NCBI GenBank assembly: GCA_031976175.1
Contig: DALYLR010000016.1
Span: forward strand, 1-64,000
Source of the DNA: DMER01 sp003451645
GTDB taxonomy: Bacteria; Pseudomonadota; Alphaproteobacteria; Micropepsales; Micropepsaceae
Length of the DNA: 64,000 nt
Direction: 5' to 3'
The position numbers and the translations under genes are program-made. The notes beneath the pieces are model-generated. The model saw nothing but the letters and a program-made list of their open reading frames with translations. It ran no database searches and had not been told where the DNA came from. Below are positions 54,378-63,110 of this stretch, in pieces (within the stretch, counting starts at the first letter, position 1; every line of letters begins with the position of its first letter).

Positions 54378-57300
54378 TCAGACCTTTGCGCCCCATCCGC
54401 CGCCTCCGGGTGTCTCGATGATGATCGTGTCGCCAGGCTCGACACGAATGCGCGCGCAGCCGGCAAGCTCTTCCTGGCGGCCATCGGCGCGCTGCACAGT
54501 ATTGCGGCCGGGCGCGGCGCTGCTGCCGCCATGCATCCCAAAGGGCAAGGTGCGCCGGCGGGTGGAGAGAATCGAGACATCCATCGGTTGACGGAAGGTC
54601 AGAGCGCGGATCACGCCATCGCCGCCTGGGAACTGCCCTTGTCCGCCGCTGCCTTGCCGCACGCCAAATTCGCGCACCAGTACGGGAAAGCGCCACTCCA
54701 GCACCTCAGGATCGGTCAGGCGCGAGTTGGTCATATGGGTGTGAACCGCGCTGGCGCCCACGAATTCAGGCCCCGCGCCCGCACCGCCGCAAATCGTCTC
54801 ATAGTATTGGTACGCCTCATTGCCAAAGGTGAGGTTGTTCATGGTGCCTTGGCAGGCGGCGAGGGCACCGAGCGCCGCGAATATGGTGTCCGTGACTGCT
54901 TGGCTAGTTTCCACATTGCCGGCCACGACCGCTGCGGGCGCCTTGGGATTTAAGAGGCTGCCCTCAGGCACCACAATCGTCAGGGGCCGCAGGCAGCCAG
55001 CATTCAGCGGAATATCGCTGTCGACCAGGCAGCGGAAGGCATACAGCACGGCTGCTTGCGTGACGGGTCTCGGCGCATTGAAATTGGTCAGACGTTGTGC
55101 GGACGTCCCGGTAAAGTCGATCACGGCTTTGCGCATCTGACGGTCCACGGAAATCCGTACCTGGATAATCGCACCGTCATCCATCTCATGGGTGAAGCTG
55201 CCATCGCTCAGCTTGGCGATCACGGCGCGGGTCTGCTCCTCGGCGTCATCGAGCACATGACCCATATAGGCTTGAACGGCGTCCTCGCCCCACTCACGGG
55301 CCAAATCGCGCAAGGCATTGGCCCCCATTTGGCAAGCCGCGACTTGCGCGCGCAAATCTGCGAGATTGCGGTCTGGGTCGCGCGCAGGGTAGGGACCCTG
55401 GCCCAAGAGCGCACGGATCGCTGGCTCTTCAAACCGGCCTGCATGCATGATCCGCTCACCATCAAACAGGATGCCTTCCTCCGCGATGGTCTTGGAGTCC
55501 GGCGGCATGGAGCCGGGCGTGGTGCCGCCGATATCTGCATGATGGCCGCGCGCGGCAGTGAAATAGGCAAGCTGGCCTTGCGCATCAAAAATGGGCATCA
55601 CCACCGTGATATCGGGCAGATGCGTGCCGCCATCGTAAGGGGCGTTCAGCGCAAAGGCATCGCCCTGCTGCATGGTCTTTCCATGTTTGGCCATGATGGC
55701 GGTGACGCTGTCACCCATGGATCCCAGATGCACTGGCATATGGGGCGCGTTCGCGATCAATTCGCCTGCGGCATTGAACAGTGCGCAGGAGAAGTCCAAC
55801 CGCTCCTTGATGTTTACCGAGGACGCGGTTTTCTCCAGCGTCGCGCCCATCTGCTCGGCGATGGACATGAAACGGGCTTGCGCCAATTCCAGCATCACGG
55901 GATCACGCTCCCTACCACGCGAGGCGTTTGATTTGCCGTCCGTGCGCGATAGGTGGATGACCCGCCTACTGTCAATTCTGGCCTGCCATCCGGGCTCGAC
56001 CACAATTGTAGAGAATGGCTCGCAGATGAGGGCAGGGCCGTCGACAGCACGGTCAGGCGTTAACGCAGCAGATGGGATTGCAGGCGCGGGCCACCAGCGG
56101 CCCTGCGCATAAAGTCGACCCGGCAGCGAGTCCTCGCTCCCCACGCCATTGTGCTCTGTGTGCCGATAGTCCGGTGCGGTCAGTGCGCCTGTTGCCTCAA
56201 CGGCAATGGACTCCAGCACCAGTGCGCGGTCCTGGTCCCAGAATCCGAAGCGCCGCTCATGAGCGCGGGCAAAATCCTGTGCCATGGGGCCAAGGCTGCC
56301 CCACGCCACGTCCAAAGCCGTGTCCGAGCCTAGATACTTGATCTTGGCGATAGTACGTGTACTGACCTGCGCCGTCGCGCTTTGGCGCCTGATGTCGGAG
56401 CTTGCGTCCAAGATAAGCTCGGCGATGCGGGCTTGCAGATCAGCCAAGACGTCCTCGCTGAGCGCCGCCTCCACCGCCATGTCCCGCCTGGCGCGCAATT
56501 CCGCAAGGCCAATGCCATAGGCCGATAAAAGGCTCGCAAGCGGGTGCACCATGATCTGGCGCATTCTCAAGGCGTCCGCCACCCGGCAGGCCAATTGGCC
56601 GCCAGCGCCGCCAAAGGCATTGAGAACATAGTCGCGGACGTCATAGCCCTTCTGAACCGAGATGCGTTTGACCGCCTCGGCCATATTGTTGACGGCGATC
56701 TCCAGAAAGCCGTCGGCCAGAGCTTCGGGCGCCGTCCCGGCCTCCCGCGCCATCTCCGCAAACCGTGTGCGGACGATCTCGGCGTCCAGGGGCGCGTCGC
56801 CGTCCGGCCCGAAAATTGCCGGGAACATGTCCGCCCTGAGCCGCCCGGTCATCACATTGGCGTCGGTGACCGTCAGCGGGCCGCCGCGCCGGTAGCTCGC
56901 GGGGCCTGGATCGGCGCCAGCACTGTGCGGACCTGCCCGCATCCGTCCGTTCTCAAGGCTCAGGATTGAGCCGCCGCCCGCCGCCACCGTGTGGATCGCT
57001 AGCATAGGCACGCGCAGGCGGACACCCGCCACCTCCGCCTCGTCGAGGCGGTCATACGCGCCATCAAAGCGGGAGACATCGGTTGAGGTGCCGCCCATGT
57101 CAAAGCCAATCGCCCTGTCATAGCCGCATGCCTTGGCACTCAGCGCTTGGCCCACGACGCCACCTGCGGGGCCCGATAGGATCGCGTCCTTGGCCCGGAA
57201 TGCGCCGCTTGCAGATAATCCGCCATCGGAGCGCATGAATTTGAGCCGCCCATCGCGGGCGACCGGCCCAAGCTCGGCCTCCAGCTCCCGCAGATAAGCC

Positions 57301-57953
57301 TCCAGCACAGGCGTCAGATAGGCATCCGCCACCGATGTTCCTGCGCGCGGCACATATTTCATCAGGGGGCTGATCGTATGGCTGGCCGACACGGTCTCAA
57401 AGCCCATGGCGTGCAAGGCTTCGGCCGCCGCTCGCTCATGCGCCGGATAGCGATAGCCATGCAGAAAGACGACCGCCGCGCTCCTGATCCCCGCATTCAG
57501 CGCTGCCTCAAGCCCCGCGCGTGCCGCCGAAAGGTCAAGCGGTCGTAAGACCTCGCCTTGCGCACTCACGCGCTCATCCGCCTCGATCACCGTTTGATAG
57601 AGTTGCTCGGGCAGGACAATCCGCCGCACAAAGAGTTTCGGCCGCGCCTGATGCCCGATCCGCAACTGGTCGCGAAAGCCTCGGGTGGTCACCAACACTG
57701 TGGGCGCGCCCCGGCGCTCCAGCAATGCGTTGGTGGCAACTGTTGTGCCGAGATGGATGGCGGCGATCAGGCCCTCCTGATACTGGCCCATCAGGCGCTT
57801 GATGCCCGCAACCGCCGCATCGCGATAGGCCTCAGAGCGGCTCAGGAGCTTGGCCGTTTGCAACTGTCCTTGTGGATCGATCGCGACAATATCGGTGAAG
57901 GTGCCGCCACGGTCGATCCAGAACGTCCAGCGGCCTTGCGGGTCATGGGTCAT
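54378..57953 (-). CDS. Fused hydantoinase A/B (5-oxoprolinase-type)
   Basis: 1,191 residues from ATG 57953; the 20 codons upstream are excluded. The HyuA half (about 1-690) opens WTFWIDRGGTFTDIVAID and has GFDMGGTSTDVSRFDG; the HyuB half (about 705-1190) has KTASSVNIKERLDFSCALFN and ETICGGAGAGPEFVGASAVH. Fusion of both halves is the organisation of eukaryote-like 5-oxoprolinases, which open 5-oxoproline to glutamate using ATP. Bacterial fused forms may act on other hydantoins or lactams. Transcribed alone. Confidence 0.92.
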   Translation of the reverse strand: MTHDPQGRWTFWIDRGGTFTDIVAIDPQGQLQTAKLLSRSEAYRDAAVAGIKRLMGQYQEGLIAAIHLGTTVATNALLERRGAPTVLVTTRGFRDQLRIGHQARPKLFVRRIVLPEQLYQTVIEADERVSAQGEVLRPLDLSAARAGLEAALNAGIRSAAVVFLHGYRYPAHERAAAEALHAMGFETVSASHTISPLMKYVPRAGTSVADAYLTPVLEAYLRELEAELGPVARDGRLKFMRSDGGLSASGAFRAKDAILSGPAGGVVGQALSAKACGYDRAIGFDMGGTSTDVSRFDGAYDRLDEAEVAGVRLRVPMLAIHTVAAGGGSILSLENGRMRAGPHSAGADPGPASYRRGGPLTVTDANVMTGRLRADMFPAIFGPDGDAPLDAEIVRTRFAEMAREAGTAPEALADGFLEIAVNNMAEAVKRISVQKGYDVRDYVLNAFGGAGGQLACRVADALRMRQIMVHPLASLLSAYGIGLAELRARRDMAVEAALSEDVLADLQARIAELILDASSDIRRQSATAQVSTRTIAKIKYLGSDTALDVAWGSLGPMAQDFARAHERRFGFWDQDRALVLESIAVEATGALTAPDYRHTEHNGVGSEDSLPGRLYAQGRWWPAPAIPSAALTPDRAVDGPALICEPFSTIVVEPGWQARIDSRRVIHLSRTDGKSNASRGRERDPVMLELAQARFMSIAEQMGATLEKTASSVNIKERLDFSCALFNAAGELIANAPHMPVHLGSMGDSVTAIMAKHGKTMQQGDAFALNAPYDGGTHLPDITVVMPIFDAQGQLAYFTAARGHHADIGGTTPGSMPPDSKTIAEEGILFDGERIMHAGRFEEPAIRALLGQGPYPARDPDRNLADLRAQVAACQMGANALRDLAREWGEDAVQAYMGHVLDDAEEQTRAVIAKLSDGSFTHEMDDGAIIQVRISVDRQMRKAVIDFTGTSAQRLTNFNAPRPVTQAAVLYAFRCLVDSDIPLNAGCLRPLTIVVPEGSLLNPKAPAAVVAGNVETSQAVTDTIFAALGALAACQGTMNNLTFGNEAYQYYETICGGAGAGPEFVGASAVHTHMTNSRLTDPEVLEWRFPVLVREFGVRQGSGGQGQFPGGDGVIRALTFRQPMDVSILSTRRRTLPFGMHGGSSAAPGRNTVQRADGRQEELAGCARIRVEPGDTIIIETPGGGGWGAKV

Positions 57954-58030
57954 GGCCGGATTAGTGCCAAAGCTAGGGCCCCGCGCAAGGGTGCTTGATC
58001 TCCCCGCGTCCAAGCCTTACGTCTCAGATC

Positions 58031-58942
58031 ATGAGCATCTGGGGCAAGATCATTGGCGCAGCGGCGGGCTTTATCTTCATGGGTGGGCCGATCGGCGCCA
58101 TTTTGGGTGCGATCGTCGGCCATCATTGGTGGGACCGGGCCAAGACCAATCAGATCAAGGCGCAAGAGACCGCGCGTCTCAAATCCCGCAGCCGCGACGA
58201 CGATGACGACGACGATGATGATGACGATGACGACGATGACCGCCGCGCCACCAAGCGCCAGCGCAAGGCCGAGCGCGAGCGCTTTCTGGCCGAGGAGCGG
58301 GCACGGGAGGAGGCGCGCGCCAATGAGTGGCGCCAGCGCGACCCCCATGCGACGCAAGAGGTGGCCTTTACCGTCGGCGTAATCGCGCTCTTTGCCAAGA
58401 TGGCCAAGGCCGATGGTCTCGTCACCCGCGATGAGATCGACGTCTTCAACCGCGTCTTCGAGGTCCCGCCGTCCGAGCGCGCCCATGTGGGTCAGATCTT
58501 CGACCTCGCCAAGCAGTCTATCGCTGGGTTTGAGGATTATGCGCGACAGGTGGCCGCCATCTTCCGGGGCCGGCCGGGCGTGCTGGTCGATCTCCTGGAA
58601 TCGCTGTTCTTGGTTGCCAAGGCCGACAACAACTTCCATGCCGGGGAGGAGGAGTTCCTCAAACGGTGCGCCGCGCTCTTTGGCATTACCGAGGATCATT
58701 ATCAGCGCTTGCGCGAATCGCATTTCGGGCCGGATCAGGGCGATCCCTATCGCATCCTGGGGGTTGACCGCGGCGCGCCGCTTGAGGACATCAAGCGCGC
58801 CTATCATCGCGCCGTGAAGGAGAACCACCCTGACAGTTTGATCGGGCGCGGGGTGCCGTCCGAGTTCGTCAAACTCGCGACCGAAAAACTCGCCGCCATC
58901 AATGGCGCTTATGAGCGCATCAAGCGCGAGCGGGGGCTTTAG
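58031..58942 (+). CDS. DjlA-like TerB/J-domain protein with a poly-Asp tract
   Basis: 303 residues from ATG 58031. N-terminal hydrophobic, Gly-rich segment (IIGAAAGFIFMGGPIGAILG) that could lie in the membrane; a run of 15 consecutive Asp encoded by GAC/GAT codons (about residues 57-71); a charged coil; a TerB-like domain (VAFTVGVIALFAKMAKADG); and a C-terminal J domain with the HPD in AVKENHPDSLIG that stimulates Hsp70. This is the DjlA architecture. The poly-Asp run is unusual and may be unstable in length. Confidence 0.88.
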   Translation: MSIWGKIIGAAAGFIFMGGPIGAILGAIVGHHWWDRAKTNQIKAQETARLKSRSRDDDDDDDDDDDDDDDRRATKRQRKAERERFLAEERAREEARANEWRQRDPHATQEVAFTVGVIALFAKMAKADGLVTRDEIDVFNRVFEVPPSERAHVGQIFDLAKQSIAGFEDYARQVAAIFRGRPGVLVDLLESLFLVAKADNNFHAGEEEFLKRCAALFGITEDHYQRLRESHFGPDQGDPYRILGVDRGAPLEDIKRAYHRAVKENHPDSLIGRGVPSEFVKLATEKLAAINGAYERIKRERGL

Positions 58943-58990
58943 GGCGCGCGCGCTTCTGTGGTACGCTGGACCTCTCAGAAGGAGGCTGCT

Positions 58991-59260
58991 ATGTCCATAA
59001 AGTTGTCCGCCGATGTCGAGGCGCTCATCGCTGCCAAGGTTGAGAGCGGGGAATATCCCGACGCCGATACGGTCGTCCGGGCGGCCTTGCTTCAGTTGGA
59101 CTACAGCATGGATCTCGCAGGCTGGGACCGGGAGAGCCTCGATCGCGAAATTCAGCGCGGGCTCGATGATATCAAGGCCGGCCGGGTGTGCGACGGTCCG
59201 TCCTATTTCCGGGAACTGGAGGAAGAACTGGACCGCGAAGAGCAGGCCCAGGGCAAGTGA
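58991..59260 (+). CDS. ParD-like antitoxin
   Basis: 89 residues from ATG 58991 (AAGGAGG 5 bases upstream). IKLSADVEALIAAKVESGEY, then VVRAALLQL, is a ribbon-helix-helix; an acidic C-terminus follows (RELEEELDREEQ). The stop overlaps the start of the ParE-type gene by GTGA. Autorepression is likely but no operator was identified. Confidence 0.88.
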   Translation: MSIKLSADVEALIAAKVESGEYPDADTVVRAALLQLDYSMDLAGWDRESLDREIQRGLDDIKAGRVCDGPSYFRELEEELDREEQAQGK

Positions 59261-59559
59261 AACGGTACACGCTGTCGGAGTTGGCCAAGGCGGACCTCGC
59301 CAGCATCAAGGCTTATCTAAAAGTCGAAGCTGGAATTCCTGCTACTCGCCGGGTGTTGCATGACATCAGCAATGCGATTGAGCGCATAGGGTCCATGCCC
59401 GGCCTCGGTCATGTGCGCGAAGATTTGACAACGCTGCCCGTCAAGTTCTGGCAAGTCCGCGCCTACTTCGTGATCTATACCCCGCAGGCGAGGCCCATTG
59501 AAATCATCCGTATCCTGCATGCCTCGCGCGACATCCCGCGGCTCCTGGCGCCGCGCTGA
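59257..59559 (+). CDS. ParE/RelE-superfamily toxin
   Basis: 100 residues from GTG 59257. The sequence TLSELAKADLASIKAYLK opens a ParE fold; GLGHVREDLTTLPVKFWQV and EIIRILHASRDIP complete it. ParE toxins inhibit gyrase; RelE relatives cleave mRNA. Coupled to the antitoxin by GTGA. Confidence 0.9.
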   Translation: MKRYTLSELAKADLASIKAYLKVEAGIPATRRVLHDISNAIERIGSMPGLGHVREDLTTLPVKFWQVRAYFVIYTPQARPIEIIRILHASRDIPRLLAPR

Positions 59560-59718
59560 AACCTTTGGCCAGATGGCGCCTTGCCGCTCTGCCTCCCAGA
59601 CCCGCTTGCCAGATGACCAGCACATTGACGCCGTATTCAGACCACATTCAGGTGGCGCCGGTTAATCATGTCTCCATCGTCGCCGGGCAAAATGAGATCA
59701 AACGGCAAATCTAACACA

Positions 59719-59749
59719 GTTAATGTCACAACATTAACCATGTTATAGT
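59719..59749 (+). promoter_or_regulatory. 20 bp perfect palindrome and -10 element upstream of the repeat protein
   Basis: GTTAATGT at 59719-59726 and ACATTAAC at 59731-59738 form a perfect inverted repeat with a CACA spacer. A TATAGT -10 element follows at 59744-59749, with the palindrome over the -35 region. That spacing suits a repressor or an activator site. It lies 103 bases before ATG 59852 in an AT-rich stretch; the 292-base gap 59560-59851 contains nothing else visible. Confidence 0.6.
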
Positions 59750-59851
59750 TGTGATCAAGAGTACATCTGTGTGCTTTTTTGTTTGATAATAGTTCGGACG
59801 GCTCGTGTGATCGTCGCGTTTTATTTCGTAAAACCCACAGGAGACTCTCAA

Positions 59852-60301
59852 ATGTCCACTCTGTCTGTCCCATCTACCGCTAACGCTTTTGGCCAAATCG
59901 GCCGCCGCCTAATGCTGCCGTTCCTGACCGCCATGTTGCTTGCCTTTGGCGTGCAAACGGTGATGGCGGCCCCAGCCCTCGCGTCGAGCTACCAGCAAGG
60001 CTACGCCAAGGGCAAGAAAACGGGCTTCAATCACGGTTATGAAGATGGCTACAAGGATGAATATCAGGCCTCCTACAATGATGCCTTGATGAGCCAATAT
60101 TCCTATCGCAGCAATGGTCCCTCGGACTATGCCAAGGGTTACAAGGCCGGTTACAAGGTTGGCTACAAAAAGGGCTACAAGGCCGGCACGAATGATGGCG
60201 GCGCCGACGGGCATGTCGACGGGTCCCATGACCGGGATCAAATGCGCGGCGATATGCATGATCAGATGCGTGAGTGCATGCGCCACGGGACGTGCCACTG
60301 A
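59852..60301 (+). CDS. Secreted Gly/Tyr/Lys-repeat protein
   Basis: 149 residues from ATG 59852 with AGGAG 8 bases upstream. An N-terminal signal peptide (LMLPFLTAMLLAFGVQTVMA, then APALASS). The mature part has GY-x2-G and GYKxGYK tetrad repeats (YAKGYKAGYKVGYKKGYKAG), a strongly cationic and aromatic pattern, and a tail with DMHDQMRECMRHGTCH. Probably secreted or periplasmic; I know of no assigned function. The upstream palindrome suggests tight regulation. Not related to its neighbours. Confidence 0.7.
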   Translation: MSTLSVPSTANAFGQIGRRLMLPFLTAMLLAFGVQTVMAAPALASSYQQGYAKGKKTGFNHGYEDGYKDEYQASYNDALMSQYSYRSNGPSDYAKGYKAGYKVGYKKGYKAGTNDGGADGHVDGSHDRDQMRGDMHDQMRECMRHGTCH

Positions 60302-60334
60302 TCGGGCGTGATCTTTGAGGCATCCACCGAACCC

Positions 60335-60391
60335 CATCTCCCCCCAACGCGCGAGCGTTTGGGGGGAGCGCCCGCGAAGCGGGGAGGGGGG
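60335..60391. repeat. Palindromic intergenic repeat, copy 1
   Basis: CATCTCCCCCCAA, GCGCGAGC and TTTGGGGGGAGCGCCCGC, then GAAGCGGGGAGGGGG: one hairpin of CTCCCCCC with GGGGGGAG, followed by a second palindrome CCCGC-GAA-GCGGG. A near-identical copy lies at 60561-60620. Together with the two hairpins between, it makes a cluster in the 344-base gap before the pentapeptide gene. Confidence 0.75.
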
Positions 60392-60426
60392 CACTTTGGC
60401 CGGTAAGCAACCCACCCAAGTCGTCA

Positions 60427-60457
60427 CCCCGGAAACTGCGCCAGCAGTTGTCCGGGG
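60427..60457. repeat. Hairpin repeat (CCCCGGA-type)
   Basis: CCCCGGA at 60427-60433 pairs with TCCGGGG at 60451-60457; inside, ACTGC pairs with GCAGT around GCCA. The sequence CCCCGGAAACTGCGCCAGCA resembles a dispersed palindrome common in alphaproteobacterial intergenic DNA. Confidence 0.55.
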
Positions 60458-60506
60458 CCTATGACCACCAACCCCGCAAGACAAAACCGCCAAAGGTGTT
60501 CATGGG

Positions 60507-60538
60507 TTCCGGGCTCGCCTCTGCGAGGCGCCCCGGAA
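60507..60538. repeat. Hairpin repeat (TTCCGGG-type)
   Basis: TTCCGGG at 60507-60513 pairs with the CCCGGAA part of 60531-60538; CGCCTC and GAGGCG form the inner stem. The flank CCCCGGAATGACGAGG resembles the same class as the previous hairpin, pointing to a family of mobile intergenic palindromes. Confidence 0.55.
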
Positions 60539-60560
60539 TGACGAGGAAAACGAGAAAACA

Positions 60561-60620
60561 CATCTCCCCCCAAATGCGTCAGCATTTTGGGGGGAGCGCC
60601 CGCGAAGCGGGGAGGGGGCC
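60561..60620. repeat. Palindromic intergenic repeat, copy 2
   Basis: CATCTCCCCCCAAATGCGTC, AGCATTTTGGGGGGAGCGCC, then CGCGAAGCGGGGAGGGGGCC: the same two hairpins as copy 1, with a differing loop and compensating changes in the stem (AATGC with GCATT), followed by TTTT. The maintained pairing shows selection or copying of structure. It ends 26 bases before the stop of the leftward pentapeptide gene. Confidence 0.75.
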
Positions 60621-60645
60621 TTTTCCAGCTCGCGCTTGCCCATCC

Positions 60646-62745
60646 TCAGCTGATCTGAAACCGGCGGCGGACGGCCAGCGCAAACAGGAACAGAAACACA
60701 ATCGCGAACAGGCTTTGCACCACCGCCAGAGTGCGCACGCCAAAGCGCAAGCCCGGGCTATGATTTTGTAAGCAATAGGCAAGCGATGGGCTTTCGTCCT
60801 CACTGTCGAGGCAGCTTTGGTTATCTGTAAGGCCTTGTTGCGTGCCCAATTCCTTGCCGGCCTGGTCCTCCACCGCCTGAAACGGCCGGAACGTGGATGA
60901 GAGCGACAGATCAGCTGCCTCCCACAGCGCCGTTGCGACAGGTGCGCGGTACCCCACCGAAACGCCCAGGCACCAAAACGAGCCTGCGAACACGATCATC
61001 AACAAGACGGTGGCCAGAACTGGCCGCAAAATCGCCGCACCGAAATCGGCCACCCATTCATAGGCATAGGACGCATAGCGTTCGCCGCTGATCAGGCCCA
61101 ATTGTCCGCGCCGGGCGAGGAGTTCAAACTTGAACAAGAGATGCTCCCGCGTCTTATTGGTTTGTTTAGCCATCTCTTGTTTGAGCACACGGCAGCCTCG
61201 TTCAATTTGGCGCGCCCGTATGGTCTTGAATTCCCGCCGCTTGGCTGGGATTTGTGCGTCAATGGCGGCAAGCTTGGACTTATACCCTTGGTCCTCCTGC
61301 CAATCGGCGAGCATGCCCAGGAAGCCGGTCACAAACCACGGATGCCGCTTGCGGGGGCGCAGTGCCTCCACTTTAGTGTCATCCCTTGCGCGCTGCGGCA
61401 TGGCGTGATGCTGCGCAAAAACGGTATCCATGTCGCCTCGCCGCCACTTTGGATCAATGACCAGCACTGCATCATCCGCTACTAGTGGATGATGCAACGC
61501 ATCCGGGATGACGCCCTTGCTTTGCTCCGTTAACGGAAGATCGTCCGATGGGGCTGAGTAGCCACCCTCGCCGACTTTTGTCTTCGCCTCCGCGCGTTGC
61601 TGCAAGAGTTGGTCGTATGCGGCGCGAACCTTTTGCCTTTCAGCTTCGGCCCACTCCTCCGCTTCGCCCTTGGCCGCTTCTTTCAATTCGTGCCAGAAGA
61701 CTGCCGTAGCCGCCCTCTCTGGATCGCTGTACTTAGAGGTTCCCACCGGCGCATCGAACTGTAGGGGACGATAAAACTGTGCTCCATCAAAAGCGGCGAA
61801 AGCCTTAAAGCCCGATCCGCGGAAGCTCACAAAATCCTTGAACCGCGCGGCATTGAACGCAGAATGCCAATGATGTGGTCTTTCCGGCCACTTTATCCGG
61901 AAAAACACCGCAGCTCCTTCAAAAGACGCGCCCCCGAATGAAAGTCGCCCACGAAATTCTGCGTCTTGGAAATCTGCTGTATCCAAAAATAATGCGCCGT
62001 AAAATCTTGCATCGCCCAAGAAAATTGATCCTACGAATGCTCCTGCAAAAAAACTTGCAAAACTGAAATCTGTATTGCCAGAGAATGTCGCGCGATGGAA
62101 ATAGGCTATACCACGAAAAACGGCATTATAGAATGTGGTATTATCCTTAAAATAGGCGAACCTAAAGGTGGTCCCAGCACCAATTACTGCGCGCGTTGCA
62201 AAGAAATTTTCGAGCCAAGCATGGTGCAAAACGGCAAGCAATGGAGCCATGTCAGACGTTCGAGGCAGAGTCCAACAATCCGCACCCAAGACCACCCCTC
62301 GCAGCTGGGCTCGCCCATCCTTTCCTCTGCTCCAGCCAGTACGGTAATCAACTTCGGTATGAATCGACTTGTCGATACGGAGTCGAAGGATAGCAGATAA
62401 TCTAATCCTTTGGGTGGTTGTCCAAGCAGACTTCGCTGGGCTTCCGTCGGCCCAGGTCATGGGCACATGGGCTAGATGCCAGTACGCCCCATCGGGCGAC
62501 TTGACCAATTCGCCCGCCGCCAGCATTTCCTCGTCGTTGCGGAATCTTGGAGCATCGTCCGGGCTCCCTGGGTCCCAGCGCCAGTAGTCTTGAAGCCGAT
62601 ACTCACCTCGGGCGCCCGTGGATCCTTCGGCGTCGCCCCATCCAGCGCTTTTCTTCTGAAGCCCAGGCCAAGAGAAATCTAGGGCGCGCCACTCGGCCCA
62701 CCACGCCGCTTCCTGCGCCGCCTTTTCTTGCTCGCTTGCTGCCAC
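60646..62745 (-). CDS. Pentapeptide-repeat membrane protein
   Basis: 699 residues from GTG 62745 (GGGGAGG upstream; GTG 62766 is possible). Residues about 190-340 are Phe-centred pentapeptide repeats (TTFYNAVFRGIAYFHRATF), which build a right-handed beta-helix. A charged middle (EAEEWAEAERQKVRAAYDQL) follows. Two C-terminal transmembrane segments (AAILRPVLATVLLMIVFAGS; VRTLAVVQSLFAIVFLFLFA) flank a short loop, a topology that recalls channel-linked pentapeptide proteins, but no TVGYG filter is present. Function unknown. Confidence 0.78.
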   Translation of the reverse strand: MAASEQEKAAQEAAWWAEWRALDFSWPGLQKKSAGWGDAEGSTGARGEYRLQDYWRWDPGSPDDAPRFRNDEEMLAAGELVKSPDGAYWHLAHVPMTWADGSPAKSAWTTTQRIRLSAILRLRIDKSIHTEVDYRTGWSRGKDGRAQLRGVVLGADCWTLPRTSDMAPLLAVLHHAWLENFFATRAVIGAGTTFRFAYFKDNTTFYNAVFRGIAYFHRATFSGNTDFSFASFFAGAFVGSIFLGDARFYGALFLDTADFQDAEFRGRLSFGGASFEGAAVFFRIKWPERPHHWHSAFNAARFKDFVSFRGSGFKAFAAFDGAQFYRPLQFDAPVGTSKYSDPERAATAVFWHELKEAAKGEAEEWAEAERQKVRAAYDQLLQQRAEAKTKVGEGGYSAPSDDLPLTEQSKGVIPDALHHPLVADDAVLVIDPKWRRGDMDTVFAQHHAMPQRARDDTKVEALRPRKRHPWFVTGFLGMLADWQEDQGYKSKLAAIDAQIPAKRREFKTIRARQIERGCRVLKQEMAKQTNKTREHLLFKFELLARRGQLGLISGERYASYAYEWVADFGAAILRPVLATVLLMIVFAGSFWCLGVSVGYRAPVATALWEAADLSLSSTFRPFQAVEDQAGKELGTQQGLTDNQSCLDSEDESPSLAYCLQNHSPGLRFGVRTLAVVQSLFAIVFLFLFALAVRRRFQIS

Positions 62746-62888
62746 GCCCCAGCCTCCCCAACCCACGATTGATGATTACCACGTCCTCACATTGTTCGCT
62801 ACAAGCGACGCTCGAGGGATCAGGGGTAGGGGGCTCTAGGTCCAAAATTCGGTACCGCGCGCGCCGCCGATGCGGTAGTGTTGCCTCC

Positions 62889-63110
62889 ATGAAACACGAG
62901 CGAATTTCGGTCGATCCAAACGTCATGGGCGGCAAGGCCTGCATCACCGGAACCAGGGTTCCAGTCCATATCCTCTTGGGGCACTTGGCATCCGGGGCCT
63001 CGGCGGCGGAGGTGCTGGCGGGCTATCCCTTTTTGTCGCCTGACGATCTCCAGGCGGCCATCGCTTATGCTGCATATTTGGTTGAGCACGAGGGCATCGT
63101 AGCGGCGTGA
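62889..63110 (+). CDS. DUF433 antitoxin
   Basis: 73 residues from ATG 62889; the long frame upstream is not coding. RISVDPNVMGGKACITGTRV is the DUF433 signature, a winged-helix-like antitoxin. The stop overlaps the DUF5615 gene start by GTGA. Such pairs act like VapBC. Confidence 0.9.
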   Translation: MKHERISVDPNVMGGKACITGTRVPVHILLGHLASGASAAEVLAGYPFLSPDDLQAAIAYAAYLVEHEGIVAA

